A stretch of 64,000 nucleotides of DNA from Arion vulgaris (GCA_020796225.1 CM036759.1:25280313-25344312); one strand, 5' to 3'; counted from the first letter of the stretch, positions 51,501 to 61,240 are shown. The notes: generated by a model from the sequence alone, not told the origin. Numbers and translations are program-made.

Positions 51501-53549
51501 TATACAGTAGATTATGCCTAGATAGATAGACAGACAGACAGACAAGCAGACAGATAGAAAGACACATTTAAATTAGCTATGTAAATTACATAGCAAGACA
51601 AACAGCTAGCTAGCTTTGTAGATAGATAGATAGGTAGTTAGGTAGTTTGATAGGTATGTATGTTGGCAGGTAGGAAAGTAAGTAGGTATGTAAGTAGGTA
51701 GTAAAATATGTAAGTGTATTTGAGAGAACGTATAGGTTCCGTAAGTGGTCGTTAACTGTCGCTACTGCTTGTATACGGCTGTTTAGGCGGTGTAGGATGG
51801 GAGAAGGGAGGAACATGTGCCTGTGGAATTTAATGGCTGCATGGCTAATTCAGTGTCCGCTAAGCTGTTCTTGTTATGTTTTCTTTATGCCCTTGACAGA
51901 AAAACAAACTTCTTGGCCTTACCGTGGATGGAACCCGAGTCTCCTGCATGGGAGCCACGCTCTAATCTATTCGGCCGGACGTTCAGCTAGGTGGTAAACC
52001 TACATATGTTTAAGATTCGGTCCAGGTCTAGGTGATCACGGGCTAGATCGTCTGATACTGGACGACCAGTGTACAATATTATATTCCCATTATATTTCGA
52101 CTACGTACCGGACACTGCAGACTCAACAAACACTTACATAGACTAGGTATAAATCAAACAGCTCTCTGCCAGTGTCAGCAGGCGGAATAGACACCAGAGC
52201 GTATTCTGCAAGACTGTCCTCTCCTTGGTGAGCTGAGAAGCTTCTTCTTCTTCTTCTCTTTGCGTTCGTTCTTTACGACCAATTGTAATCACTCTTTGTG
52301 ATATGTTTGATCTTTGCCAAGAACGTGTATACGTTGCACATTGATTTGGTAGGACCCTAATAGCATAGACTTCTACCCGTTTAGGACACATGCATCCGAT
52401 TTCAGCAAAACCTCCTTAGTCGCCTCTTACGACATGCGTGGCAGGTAACAGTGGTTCTATTCTTTACACCCCAAATTTGGGCCCCGGTAACCACTCGGGC
52501 GTAACTGAGAAGCAACATGTGGCCACACCCAGTCGACCTGAAAACTAAGCTTTGGGGAAACCTGACAGACCTGAAGCTGACGCCCAGTTTGTGGTCCACA
52601 GTAAAATTAAGCGCATGACCAGAGATCGCTGAAGAAGTAGAAGAATATTCCCTTGATTTGTGTAGGCTTTCTGCTTGCTGAAGTTTCAAAGCAATCCACT
52701 AGCCAAGCTGTTATTTAAAATTCAATTCATATATTTTTCTTATAACAAATTTAATCACATGAGAGCTGCTATAGAGTAGTAGTTAGTGCACTTGCTTCCT
52801 AGCCCCGTGGTCCCAGGATCAAATTCCACACTGAAATGGGATTTTTTCCCCTCAATTTTACGGCTCTCATGTCAATCCAGTTTCAATTGGGTACCAGATG
52901 GAAGTAGAATTGGGCAGCCCTGGAAAGTAAAGACAGTATTAACCACATCCCCAATCGTGTGAACAATTGATCAAAGAAAAATATGACCCTATTATAAATA
53001 ACACAGTATTCGCCAACATGCCGCATGGTATGAAAACTGGTTCCTTACTTACTTACAAACGGGTACGTGAGTGTGTGTGTATATATGCGTGTATACGTGT
53101 ATACTTACTTACAAACAGGTACGTGAGTGCGCATGTATGTGTGCGAGCGCGTGTATGTAATTACTTACAAACAGGTACGCGTGAGTTCGCGTGTATGTGT
53201 ATTTACACGTGTATGTGTGCGTGTTACGTGTGTATATTTACTTACAAACAGGTACGTGCGTGCGCATGTATGTGTACGTACATGTGTATTTGTGAGTGCG
53301 CGTGTATGTGTGCGCGTGTATGCATGCGTGTTAGCGTCTATGTATATACTTACTTGCAATATATATTTATCTCCCCCCTCCCCACCAGACCAACCCAACA
53401 GACATGGCTATGAAGCTCACTTTGATCTACAGAACCACAATGGTCAAGTTGGTAATGGTTTAGGGTGGGACAACCCTGAGGTCACGTGGCATTGGGTAGA
53501 TTGTCCCCAGGACTTCAAGAATAAATACAGTCAATGTCAATGTCATTAG
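42474..53549 (+). CDS. GH45 endo-beta-1,4-glucanase, secreted, spliced (5 exons)
   Basis: The enzyme hydrolyses internal beta-1,4 bonds of cellulose by inversion and in herbivorous molluscs is a gut enzyme. The exons join to 579 nt, 192 residues: a signal peptide (MKVAVILFALVA..), then a catalytic domain from Gln18 to the end, matching the length of mollusc GH45 proteins without a carbohydrate-binding module. ASTTRYDDG holds Asp42, the aligned catalytic base (fungal STRYWD), and HGYEAHFDL holds Asp152, the catalytic acid. Twelve Cys (20, 34, 48, 50, 84, 88, 91, 122, 131, 178, 189, 191) would give six disulfides. All four introns are phase 1 and exons 2-4 are 132, 126 and 126 nt. Exons 3-5 are certain. 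The signal-peptide exon and the exon 2 acceptor are inferred from phase match and sequence character. The gene appears intact. Confidence 0.88.
42590..43095 (-). pseudogene. LINE ORF2 tail, antisense, in GH45 intron 1
   Basis: Antisense holds the tail seen at 4975-5300 (AYEREN-type stretch, KRHEG, LRYFGHIKRH) with the (gat)n end at the left, continuing upstream toward the post-reverse-transcriptase region. Broken by stops. Confidence 0.75.
43100..43506. other. GH45 intron 1, unassigned
   Basis: No gene seen. Some phrases near 43200-43500 look like decayed LINE but I cannot place them. Confidence 0.35.
43507..44798 (+). mobile_element. 1.27-kb composite insertion with 12-bp target duplication
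   Basis: The 12-bp repeat gcattggacaag lies at 43507-43518 and 44787-44798. Between them, in order: SINE T2 with its own A tract (43519-43850), an array of ttacttagtaagctagttag units (to about 44290), unassigned sequence, antisense LINE-derived sequence (ctgtgtttgcaactctatca), and a second A run (44776-44786) touching the right duplication. This fits one retrotransposed transcript that read through the SINE tail into flanking DNA. Confidence 0.75.
43852..44290. repeat. Array of ttacttagtaagctagttag units
   Basis: Imperfect 8- to 24-bp periodicity. The complement of the same array sits at 62505-62595 next to a SINE T2 head. Confidence 0.85.
45055..45180 (-). repeat. LINE 3' end, antisense
   Basis: cttcttcttatgtagccaca, ctgctaccaggttgttgccg, then cgtggttttctgtttttgtc; same terminus as the LINE at 62608-63380. 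Confidence 0.7.
45254..45530. repeat. 46-bp minisatellite, about 6 copies
   Basis: Unit tggacagacacatttttgac plus agaagtataccgtcaggata; the third copy is shortened. Confidence 0.92.
45700..46040 (+). pseudogene. LINE ORF2 C-terminal remnant
   Basis: Reads ENGIIKRKEQTKKRWIDGVT then DILKLHNTTAYQATECALSR; partner of the antisense copy at 20470-20655. Confidence 0.82.
46190..46292. repeat. Hairpin with 31-bp perfect stem
   Basis: Arms 46205-46235 and 46247-46277 pair without mismatch around an 11-base loop; an imperfect extension (cgtacaaacagta against tactttgtttgtacg) lengthens the stem to about 45 bp. Confidence 0.9.
46480..46800 (-). repeat. SINE T3, antisense
   Basis: Right end holds gtttgaaccaggtacgcttg (B box complement) and the head ending ctacatacgcc; left end matches the T3 3' part. 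An extra segment tcggctcggtgccatggaca corresponds to the body after the tRNA-like head at 41168. Confidence 0.78.
46895..47000. repeat. Short tandem gtgagagaaatcgcaggcat
   Basis: Three to four imperfect copies of a ~22-bp unit. Confidence 0.75.
47048..47165. repeat. 46-bp tandem repeat before GH45 exon 2
   Basis: Units begin cgagatttaag at 47048, 47094 and 47140; the third is partial and diverged. Each carries an acceptor-like ttaactact/cggtag. Confidence 0.9.
47225..47356 (+). CDS. GH45 exon 2 (catalytic base)
   Basis: Two bases then 43 codons and one base. Encodes RGQQKC..FNGQPCASTTRYDDG then QKGACGCGSSTS. The acceptor is taken as tcatcactag at 47224 because it keeps phase 1 and puts QQKC just after the signal peptide, as at the mature N-terminus of mussel GH45. 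The frame stays open upstream to 47120, where another AG (ctactgtag) would also fit. Donor gtaagt is certain. Confidence 0.8.
47999..48200. repeat. 12-bp minisatellite, about 16 copies
   Basis: Unit catgatcttgtc with a few cgtg variants, in GH45 intron 2. Divisible by three, so several frames stay open; not a gene. Confidence 0.95.
48235..48486 (+). repeat. SINE-B, sense, full length
   Basis: Head cgcctatgtggtgccggccg, then cgtaagaggcgtctaatgta, core gcctacttgtaggcgcataa and tail gttcgaagaagaag. Best sense copy for reading the family. Confidence 0.83.
48660..48785 (+). CDS. GH45 exon 3
   Basis: 126 nt, phase 1/1. Encodes SPFAWNIQDLVTAPNEKIFD then DGGSNSWCGRNCGKCVQLTPT. The CG..CGKC.LT cluster is diagnostic for GH45 of molluscs. 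Acceptor ttcttacag, donor gtgaga. Confidence 0.95.
48786..49310. other. GH45 intron 3, unassigned part
   Basis: AT-rich with a duplicated ~50-bp stretch (aagtaaccattg..ttccttgacattatttgt at 49110-49205). No coding pattern. Confidence 0.5.
49335..49590 (-). mobile_element. SINE-B with long target duplication
   Basis: Antisense copy; the flanks ctggataatttatgccagat and ctggataatttgtgcgagat (49597-49616) match at 18 of 20 positions. Confidence 0.75.
49972..50472 (-). mobile_element. SINE T1 split by SINE-A
   Basis: Antisense T1 (ctttacaggactttatgaat to gcgtgattcgaactcagaac), resuming after the insertion with cactatcccctaagccacag. The outer parts match 27111-27357. Confidence 0.85.
50179..50434 (+). 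mobile_element. SINE-A nested in SINE T1
   Basis: Full length, cgcctgagtggttaccgggg to (aag)n. Flanks tagacagagt and tagacttagt form an imperfect 10-bp target duplication. Confidence 0.85.
50575..50640. repeat. 17-bp repeat, about 4 copies
   Basis: Unit gacatacgtgtactttg with small changes. Confidence 0.85.
50826..51066 (-). repeat. SINE-A, antisense
   Basis: cgttctttacgaccaattgt to gggccccggtaaccactcag; the (ctt)n tail is lost. Confidence 0.85.
51350..51475 (+). CDS. GH45 exon 4
   Basis: 126 nt, phase 1/1. Encodes GYISGLGNAPRDQSPHIFMI then TNDCPIQGNEEWCGQAGKPGT. FMITN.CP......WC is the conserved beta-barrel strand of the family. Acceptor cttttaaag, donor gtgaga. Confidence 0.95.
51490..51730. 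repeat. Simple-sequence tract
   Basis: (TA)n then gaca/gata and ggta/gtag tetranucleotide runs just after the GH45 exon 4 donor. Confidence 0.85.
52241..52504 (-). mobile_element. SINE-A with target duplication
   Basis: Antisense and full length. ctgagaag flanks it at 52233-52240 and 52505-52512. Confidence 0.88.
52757..53050 (+). repeat. SINE F, uninterrupted
   Basis: agagctgctatagagtagta head, ccaggatcaaattccacac B-box region, ctggaaagtaaagacagtat body and aacacagtattcgccaacat near the end. Confirms the original structure of the split copy at 26919. Confidence 0.7.
53060..53345. repeat. ~60-bp GT/CG-rich tandem repeat
   Basis: About five degenerate units, each starting ttacttacaaacaggtacg and followed by alternating purine-pyrimidine (gtgcgcatgtatgtgtgcg). 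Ends 45 bp before the GH45 exon 5 acceptor tract. Confidence 0.85.
53389..53549 (+). CDS. GH45 exon 5 (catalytic acid, stop)
   Basis: Encodes RHGYEAHFDLQNHNGQVGNG then LGWDNPEVTWHWVDC and ends YSQCQCH, stop TAG at 53547. The acceptor tract ctcccccctccccaccag is very strong. The last codons form the first copy of a 17-bp minisatellite that runs on past the stop. Confidence 0.96.
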
Positions 53550-53662
53550 TATGTCAATGTCATTAGTATGTCAATGTCATTAGTATGTCAATGTCATTAG
53601 TATGTCAATGTCATTAGTATGTCAATGTCATTAGTATGTCAATGTCATTAGTATGTCAATGT
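53531..53662. repeat. 17-bp minisatellite starting in GH45 coding sequence
   Basis: Unit tcaatgtcattagtatg; cattag recurs at 53544, 53561, 53578, 53595, 53612, 53629 and 53646. The first copy overlaps the final Cys-His-stop codons. Confidence 0.95.
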
Positions 53663-53724
53663 TTGAGCCACACACACTAACAGTCGTGCGGAAAATGTTA
53701 CTTTTTTAAAATCAGGTTCATAAT

Positions 53725-53730
53725 AATAAA
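53725..53730 (+). promoter_or_regulatory. Probable GH45 poly(A) signal
   Basis: AATAAA about 180 bp after the stop, just beyond the 17-bp minisatellite. Placement is inferred. Confidence 0.5.
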
Positions 53731-54249
53731 CAAGACTGAGCAGGGACATAAGTCATGTTTTCTTTCTTTCTTTTGTCGTCATAATTCTAGCTGGTTGGAG
53801 ACCATCTTCTGTATTTTTCTTGCGTTCTCTGATTGCTTGAGTGATGGATTTCTACATCTTTGGCATGATTCTAGAACTCCTCGGTTTTCCTTTCGTTTTC
53901 GCTCAGATTTTTGCTATAAGTCCGTAAGAAAACATCGTAAGTGTAAATAAAGAACTAGAGCCAAACATAACACTCTTAGAGATCAGAAATACTGTAAAAA
54001 TGGCACCATCCAACAAAGCACAGAGGAGTAAAGTAGTAATAAAGAGCACATTGAATCAAGTATAAACATTGATGTCTTCCAATTTAAATTTTAAAAAGTT
54101 CCCATTTCTTCATTCTGTTGATGGTATTTTTTTTATTTTCTGGAAGCAATAAAAGAAATTCAGCTTTGGTTTATTGTATGTTTATTTTTAATTTTTTTTT
54201 TTTCTAAAAGCAATAAAATAAATCCATGTCTTACTTTTTTGCACATTGT
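53731..54249. other. GH45 3' flank
   Basis: AT-rich, several further AATAAA motifs, and one stretch near 53776 (tcttttgtcgtcataattct) resembling the LINE 3' terminus. No gene seen. Confidence 0.45.
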
Positions 54250-54660
54250 TTGTTTCTGGTTTGGTTATTGGTTATTGGTTACTAAACTGACGTCATTGCA
54301 CTCGGGCAGACCCATAGGTGCTCAGTCTCCCCAACAGATATCGAAGAGTATGCATACTGATGGTTCCTGTGGCTCGCTGATTAAACACACCTCTCACTCT
54401 GCCTCTCAGGCATCCAGTTCGACTTGAACAACGGGTAACTCCAAACTGATTAAATCGCTTGATCGATTCAACATCGATTTTAGTGTCCTCTTCCAACAGA
54501 GAGTCGCGAAGAGACCGAAGAATATCCCTTGTTTGTTTCTGATATGTCTCATAGAGTCGATGTTCATAAACATGTGTCCACTTGTATGATCTGTCCATTT
54601 CAGCAAACTGAATGCATCATCGTCAGAGCACTTACACAGCAACTCCATCGACAATTCTGC
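54250..54660 (-). pseudogene. LINE ORF2 3' end
   Basis: Antisense reads GIFFGLFATLCWKRTLKSML then NRSSDL; a second frame continues RFNQFGVTRCSSRTGCLRGR then VRGVFNQRATGTISMHTLRY. The first part matches the fragment at 1-245. The frames are offset, so it is broken; it ends with the gactgacgtcattgcactcg-type terminus shared with 11735-11795. Confidence 0.72.
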
Positions 54661-55104
54661 GAGAAATATTTGTACCTAGACATTGAACATCGTTCACTGG
54701 AACGCAAATCCAGAATTGACTGTCGCGCGCTAAAAGCGAGCTACGCCAGATATCTGAAGTCATTTCATGTGCGATTGAACATAATACTGCTGCAACTGTC
54801 TTCCACAACACTACAGAATTTCAAAAATTAGTTGTTTAACATCGTGTTGCTTTGAGTTATCGTGTAGTGCAAACGTGTAGAAAAAAATTAACTCTGACCT
54901 GTCTATTTTGAATGACGTATACACAACTCGATTAGCGTCCAAACCTGAGGACACAGATGGTGTCATCGACCTGGCACTTATCTCCACGATCGAATCTGCT
55001 TTTTCTCAATGTAATGTACACTCCCCATTTTCCTGTGAACTAGGTGGTTGTATCCTCAGGTCTGGGAGTGACTATTTAAATCACCAACTGCTATAAGGTC
55101 GGTG
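54661..55104. other. Unassigned
   Basis: No recognisable product in either direction; may be more of the LINE, too decayed to call. Confidence 0.35.
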
Positions 55105-55264
55105 TCTTCTTCTTCTTCTTTTGTCGTCACACTGCTACCGGGTTGTTGCCCAGTGTCGTTAAGGTCGGTGTCTGCTTGTATAATGTACGATTCTGAGGTT
55201 TGTCATTTGAGCAGTAATAATTTAGTAACTTTTGAATTTCATCTTTTTTTTTTCTTTCTTCTCT

Positions 55265-55770
55265 CCTTCTTCATTACTTTATAAAGTGTTGGGAGAGAAC
55301 GTAGTGATCGATCTTGTGGTCTTTTCTCCTCTCTTACCATTTACTATAAGTTGGGTAGAGAACGTAGTGATCAATCTTGTGTGTTTCCTTCTCTTCCATC
55401 ATTTACTTCTTTATAGAAGTGTTGGGTAGAGAACGTAGTGATCAATCTTGTGTGTGCTTCTTCTCCTTCTCTTCCACCATTTACTTCTTTATAAAAGTGT
55501 TGGGTAGAGAACGTAGTGATCAATCTTGTGTGTGCTTCTTCTCCTTCTCTTCCATCATTTACTTCTTTATAAAAGTGTTGGGTAGAGAACGTAGTGATCA
55601 ATCTTGTGTGTGCTTCTTCTCCTTCTCTTCCATCATTTACTTTATAGAAGTGTTGGTAGAGAACGTAGTGATCATCTTTGTGTGCTTCTTCTCCTTCTTC
55701 TCTTCCACCATTTACTTCTTTATAGAAGTGTTGGTGAAACGTAGTGATCTTGTGTGTGCTTGTTTTAAGG
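55265..55770. repeat. ~78-bp minisatellite, about 6.5 copies
   Basis: Unit gtgttgggtagagaacgtag, tgatcaatcttgtgtgtgct, tcttctccttctcttccatc, atttacttctttataaaa. Being 26 codons long it keeps long frames open on both strands. Confidence 0.93.
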
Positions 55771-55904
55771 CACTTTGTAAGCTGATATTCATGTTCGTAA
55801 GGCTGTTCTTGATGCCGTGCTCCATCTTTTGCGTGGTCTTCCTCTTGCTTTGTACTCATTATACTTTTTCTGTGTGCTTCTGTGGTTCTTTCTCTGATGC
55901 GATT

Positions 55905-56365
55905 AAATTTGAAGTGAATATATGAATTAGATCTTTTTTTCTCTGCTGCTATTAAATTTGAAGTGAATATATGAATTTGATCTTTTTCTTTCTCTGCTGC
56001 TATTAAATTTGAAGTGAATATATGAATTTGATTTTTTTTTCTCTGCTGCTATTAAATTTGAAGTGAATATATGAATTGATCTTTTTCTTTTCTGCTGCTA
56101 TTAAATATGAAGTGAATATATGAATTTGATCTTTTTTCTTTTCTCTGCTGCTATTAAATTTGAAGTGAATATATGAATTTGGTCTTTTCCTTTATCTGCT
56201 GCTATTAAATTTGAATATATGAATTTGATCCCTTTGTTCTCTGCTGCTATTAAATATGAAGTGAATATGTGAATTTGATCTCTTTTTTCTGCTGCTATTA
56301 AATATGAAGTGAATATATGAATTTGATCTTTTTTTCTTCTTTCTCTGCTGCTATTAAATATGAAG
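55905..56365. repeat. ~52-bp minisatellite, about 9 copies
   Basis: Unit tctgctgctattaaatttga, agtgaatatatgaatttgat, ctttttctttc. Confidence 0.93.
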
Positions 56366-56886
56366 TGAATTTACTGAACACAAAACTACATCCAAAAATG
56401 TGAAGACATTTGTTATTATTCTTCTGCTTCCACTCTCAGACGTAAACTGGAATGTGGTCAAAATAAACAGTAGTCAGTCAGACCACAGCCAACTCTAGAT
56501 AACTAGGCCAGACAACTGACAAGGGGTTCCTGACCTAGATCAGAAAAGGGGCCGGAAAATATAGATGTTTGATAGAGCACTGCAAGCTTTTTGCAATTTT
56601 ACTCAATTCTGTGAGTCTATGGTTATTTATTGGTGAAAATATTCATTATATTGATATTCCTAATTGTTAAACTTAACTTGTTGCATAATATAACTTCGAT
56701 TTAGCATTTTGTGTTGATTTTAAAATGAATTCGTCTATATACACCAATACTGGAATGCGAGGTCGCGTGGTGTAGTTGGAGTTCTGTTCTTATCCACAGG
56801 TCTGTGTTTGCAACTCTGTTATACCACCTCATTTTAAGAATACGCCGAAGACATCTATTGACAAAGATCTAAATCTTATTTTTATT

Positions 56887-58438
56887 TAACTTGGTGACTC
56901 GACATGTTTCCGAGTCATACAATAACACAGATTTCACACTTCCGCTGAAAATCCTGATCTTTGTTTTCGTGGAGGTGACAGTAGATTTCCACAATGTGTG
57001 CAGGATAGCAACGGCTTGTTGGGATTTCCTAATCCTCGCATTAATGTCCTTATTTGTACTTCCTGGTGGCTGATCTTGCTTCCAAGGTAAACAAATCCGC
57101 TTCTTCTTCTTCTTTGCGTTCGTTCTTTGCGACCAATTTTAATCACTCGTTGTGATATGTTTGATCTTTGCCAAGAACGTGTATACGTTGCACATTGGTT
57201 TGGTAGGCCCCTAAAGGCATAGACTTCTACACGTTTAGGACATGTGCATCCGATTTAACCCAAACCTCCTTAGTCGCCTCTTACGACGTGCGTGGCAGGT
57301 AACAGTGGTTATATTCTTTACACCCCAAATTTGGGCCCCGGTAACCACTCGGGCGTAAAACAAATCCACTAACATCGTCTATACTTGTTCCCTCAATCAA
57401 TATCGGGTCCTGCTGTAGGGTGTTGCCTCACAGTACTTTTACTTTTTTAAAAGACCGAACCGTTGCGCCGGTTCTGCCAGTACATACGCTTTTTCGTGCA
57501 TATCTTGTCGTTTGTGTGAGAGCAAGGCAAGATCATCCGCGAAATCCTGATCCACTAATTTTGACATAAGTGTCCACTTATCTAGTCTTTTCTAGACCTG
57601 GCACATGCTGTACATATAACTCAATCAAGTAGAACCAAGAAGAGGAGGGTGGACAGCATGCATCCTTTTGTTAGACCCATAGTGACATGAAACACCTCGG
57701 AGATTCTTCCATCGTTTATAGCCTGACAAGCAAGCTCCTCATACAGTTGTTGGATAATGTTAGCAGTCTTCTCTGGTACCCCATAATGTTTCAGGATATT
57801 TAACATTGATTACCAATCTATGCTGTCAAACTCCTTCTCGAAATCAATATAACACGCCTAGAGTGGAGTCTGCAACTCCATTGTGTGTTCTACGATGATT
57901 CACATGGTGGTTATCTGGTCATTTCAAGATTTATATTTCCAGAAATCAACACGTTTATCTATAAGCCTCTGATAAATGTCCTCTCATTCTGTAGAGGATA
58001 ACCCTTGTGAGGACTTTGCATTGAGTGGAAAGCAGTATGATCCCTCTCCCCTTGTCACATTGGGATAAATCTCCATTCTTTAGCAGTTTTACGAGGAAGC
58101 TTTTCTTCCAGTCTTCTGGGATCTCCATCCTGTTTCACAACAAGTTTAGCAATTCGTATTGCTGATTTACCGTCTCTTCTTCTCCCTTTCTCCCCCTTCC
58201 CCAGTTCTTCCGGCCGGAAGTTATCCTCTACTGCCACCTTGCCATTTTTCAGGTTTTTCAAGAAAATGAAGATTTCCTGTTTTGAGATCTCTCCTACATT
58301 TATGTCAAGTGGATCTCCTGGCACCAGGTCTGGCGGGCTTTGTGGAAAATGTATATTTAACACTTCTTGAAAATGTTCGTTCCGCCGACCAAGGTGGCTC
58401 TCTATTTTAATCAGAAGTTGTCCAGTCTTGTCTCTCAC
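56887..58438 (-). pseudogene. LINE ORF2, antisense, split by SINE-A
   Basis: Reading leftward from 58438: linker residues (HLGRRNEHFQEVLNIHFPQS), NLKNGKVAVEDNFRPEE, then MLNILKHYGVPEKTANIIQQ and VTMGLTKGCMLSTLLFLVLL (the RxGxxQGCxLSPxLF box), and near 57100-56890 the ..YLGSKIS...IRTLMRGLG region. SINE-A sits at 57099-57357. Several frame breaks; dead. Confidence 0.85.
57099..57357 (-). mobile_element. SINE-A nested in LINE, perfect target duplication
   Basis: aaacaaatcc occurs at 57089-57098 and 57358-57367. The element is full length and antisense. Confidence 0.92.
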
Positions 58439-58444
58439 TGGTAC

Positions 58445-58765
58445 CGTGAATATCTTGAGCCCCGGAATTTGTACGGCACACGTAGTCGCTAGCGAAGAAT
58501 GTTATCGACTTTGTTGTCGGCGGCGACCACTGTTCCTCAGTTTTGTGCATTCTTCTCAAGCATATTCATGTCACGCTTGTTTACGTCTTTGTAACGAAGG
58601 AGAGATGTCTCATCGTTCTTTTGTCATAAGTCAGTTTCCTGCATAGAATATGCTTGGGGATCCGGTCGTTATCCATCCGGGTCAGGTGACCAAGCTATCT
58701 AAGACGACGTTGGTGAATAAGGGTAACTATGTTAGAAATCACAGCATATTCTAATATCCATGTTG
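58445..58765 (-). pseudogene. Second LINE tail, antisense
   Basis: Antisense reads LIHQRRLR, stop, LGHLTRMDNDRIPKHILYA with further stops, a C-terminal pattern of another LINE family. Abuts the LINE on its left. Confidence 0.7.
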
Positions 58766-58911
58766 AATTCCGACAAATAACGTCGATGCGGGAGTGAAAA
58801 AGGGACGTTAAGGTAAACATTCAAAAAGAATCATATGTCTTAGAATTGTTGTAGTGTGAATTATTTTATACAAAATAATGACTGTCCCAGAAAATCAAAA
58901 CAGATGGCAAG

Positions 58912-60916
58912 CAGCGCTGGATTAGTCTAGTAACAGAAGTAGCAAATGCTACGGGCCCCGCGCTTCTGGGGCCTCGCGTTTGTAACAGAGCTAAGCTGTC
59001 ACTAGTCATAAACAAGGAACCAAGGTTGGTAGGTAGGTAATAATATCTCTCCACCCCTCATTTTTTCTTATTTAGGTTAGGACCATAGACAAGCCGCGTG
59101 TCGATTCTCAACTTGTAAGGCAAATTGAGATCGAACAAAAATATTAGCGGACACTTTTAGAGCGAATTACTTCAGTTATCCAAATTTTAGCAAGACAAAG
59201 TCTTGCATTTCGGGGTAGTGATGAAACTATTGGTTCACCTCATAATGGAAATTATTTAGGTTTGTTGGAATTAATAGCCACATTTGACATTTTTCTGGCT
59301 CAGCATATAAATACTTATTCAAATAAAGGAAAGGGACATACATCATACTTATCAAAAACAACATGCGATGAATTTATCTAATTGCTTCAAATTTACTGGA
59401 TCATATTATTTGCGAAATTAAGAAATGCAAGTACTTTTCAGTATCACTGGACATTACTCCAGACATTTCGCATGTGGACCAACTCACTCTAATAGTGCGC
59501 TATGTCTTACCATCTGGACCAGTGGAAAGGTTTGTGAAGTGCTTGGATATGGAAGGCCATATTGCTGACCAACCCGTCCAAAGTTTACTTGATTTTTTAA
59601 AGAAAAATGGCTTTGAAATCAAAGACTATCGTGGTCAAAGCTATGACAATGCCAGCAACATGAGTGGGAAATACCACGTCTTACAAACACACATTAAGGA
59701 GATAAATAAGTACGCAGAATACATTCCCTGCTTTACACATTCACTGAATTTGGTTGCTAAGTGTGCTGCAGAATATTGTATAGAAGCATCCATTTTTTCG
59801 ATTTTGTTGAAAGTCTCTACATTCTTTTCCGATTCTTCCTATCGATGGGGCATTCTTACAAAAGCACTGGAAGATACAGGTTCAAAACTGCCGACTTTAA
59901 AGAGACTCTCGGAAACCAGGTGGTCTGCCAGAGCTGATGCAACAAAGCCACTTTTATGTAGTTTTACCACTATCAACAAGTTTTTGATAACATCTCAAAT
60001 AACATGGATGAAAAGGTAGAGTATCGTAATCAAGCGTATGGGCTAGTTTTGGAGATGAGTAAGTTGGAAACGGGAATAATGACCATTTTATGGAACGGAA
60101 TTATAGAACGCTCGCAAGCTTCATTACAGTCACCTGATCAAGACCTTAACACGGGATATGCCCTTTATAAATCGCTACACATGTACGTTCAAGCAATGCG
60201 GCCTACATTTTCAGATATTGAGGCCCAAACCAAAATTCTAACTGACTGTGAAGAATATCAGCAACAAGCTTCAAGACGACGCAAGCGAAATACCAAGTAC
60301 GACGATTTCAGCGGCTCTAATACGCTCGATGAAGTTGTAGACAATTAAACACATAAACAAAAATTTGAAAGTCAGGTGTTTGTCATAATTGATAATGTAC
60401 TGTCTGCCTTAGCTAAACGCATGGAAGCGTAACATATAATGATTGGTGTATTTGGAATACTTAGGCAGGTAAAATCTCTTACAGCAGAAGAGATCTTGAA
60501 ACGAACTCCAAATATTGTCAGCTCTTACCAAGAGAATTTGGAAGAAAGTCTAGGCAACGAGCTTGTGCAGTTCGCTGAACTTCTTAAAACTGATGTAGCT
60601 GCTGCTATTAACAACGAAAATCATGAGGCTCTTGAACTGCAATTTTATAAACTTATAATGGAAAATTCATTAGAGTCGTGTTTCCCAAATGTAGAAATAG
60701 TCTTACGAATTTACTTGTCTTTAATGATTACTAACTGCAGCGGAGAACGTTCTTTTTCGACATTAAAGCGTATAAAAGGTGAGGAACATAATGGGACAAG
60801 ATCGTTTAAATAACCTCCCCTTAATGAAGTTTAAATGTAATTTACTTAGAGAAATTGATTTGTCTAGTGTTATCTCTAAATTTGCTCACATTAAAGCGAG
60901 ACAAGTTTGTTTGTAA
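58912..60916 (+). pseudogene. hAT-type transposase pseudogene (DUF4371/ZMYM-like)
   Basis: Frames together cover a hAT-like transposase from VDSQLVRQIEIEQKY to the end. Seen: FRGSDETIGSPHNGNYLGLL, SVSLDITPDISHVDQLTLIV, YRGQSYDNASNMSGKYHVLQ, PCFTHSLNLVAKC, LSETRWSARADATK, and the C-terminal dimerisation block RIYLSLMITNCSGERSFSTL. Defects: stops at 59145, 59379, 60346 and 60430, frameshifts near 59385, 60000 and 60790. The N-terminal zinc finger is absent. cagcgctggattag at 58912 followed by gggccccgcg may be the left terminus; no matching right terminus was seen before a LINE tail at 60960. Confidence 0.88.
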
Positions 60917-60959
60917 AAGTTGTGTTTTATTTTATTATCATACAAAACCTAGAAGTGAT

Positions 60960-61240
60960 GAAATCAGAGAATGTCTGGTCAACCACTAGTGACAACTGTT
61001 ATAAGAAAGAGAAGATGGAGATATGTTGGACACACCCTGAGAAGAAATGATCAACGAATATCAAAGCAGGCATTGAAGTGGAATGCAAAGGGTTCAAGAA
61101 AGAGAGGACGACCTAAGGAGACCCTGAAACGAACTTTGCTGAGAGAGGTAGGAAATATCGGTCTCAGATCCGTGGAAGCGATTGAGCGAGTTGTCCAGGA
61201 TAGCGGTATGGAGAAATTGCTTGCAGGTCCTATATAACAT
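60960..61240 (+). pseudogene. LINE ORF2 C-terminal remnant
   Basis: Open for 88 codons: TTVIRKRRWRYVGHTLRRND, then GSRKRGRPKETLKRTLLREV and ERVVQDSGMEKL. The RW.Y.GHTLR and KRGRPK..LKR pattern is a LINE ORF2 C-terminus. It lies directly after the hAT pseudogene. Confidence 0.85.

Noticed and set aside
55371..55925. Long open frames on both strands (162 and 182 codons)
   Set aside because: Produced by a 78-bp tandem repeat (26 codons); no domain and no splice context.
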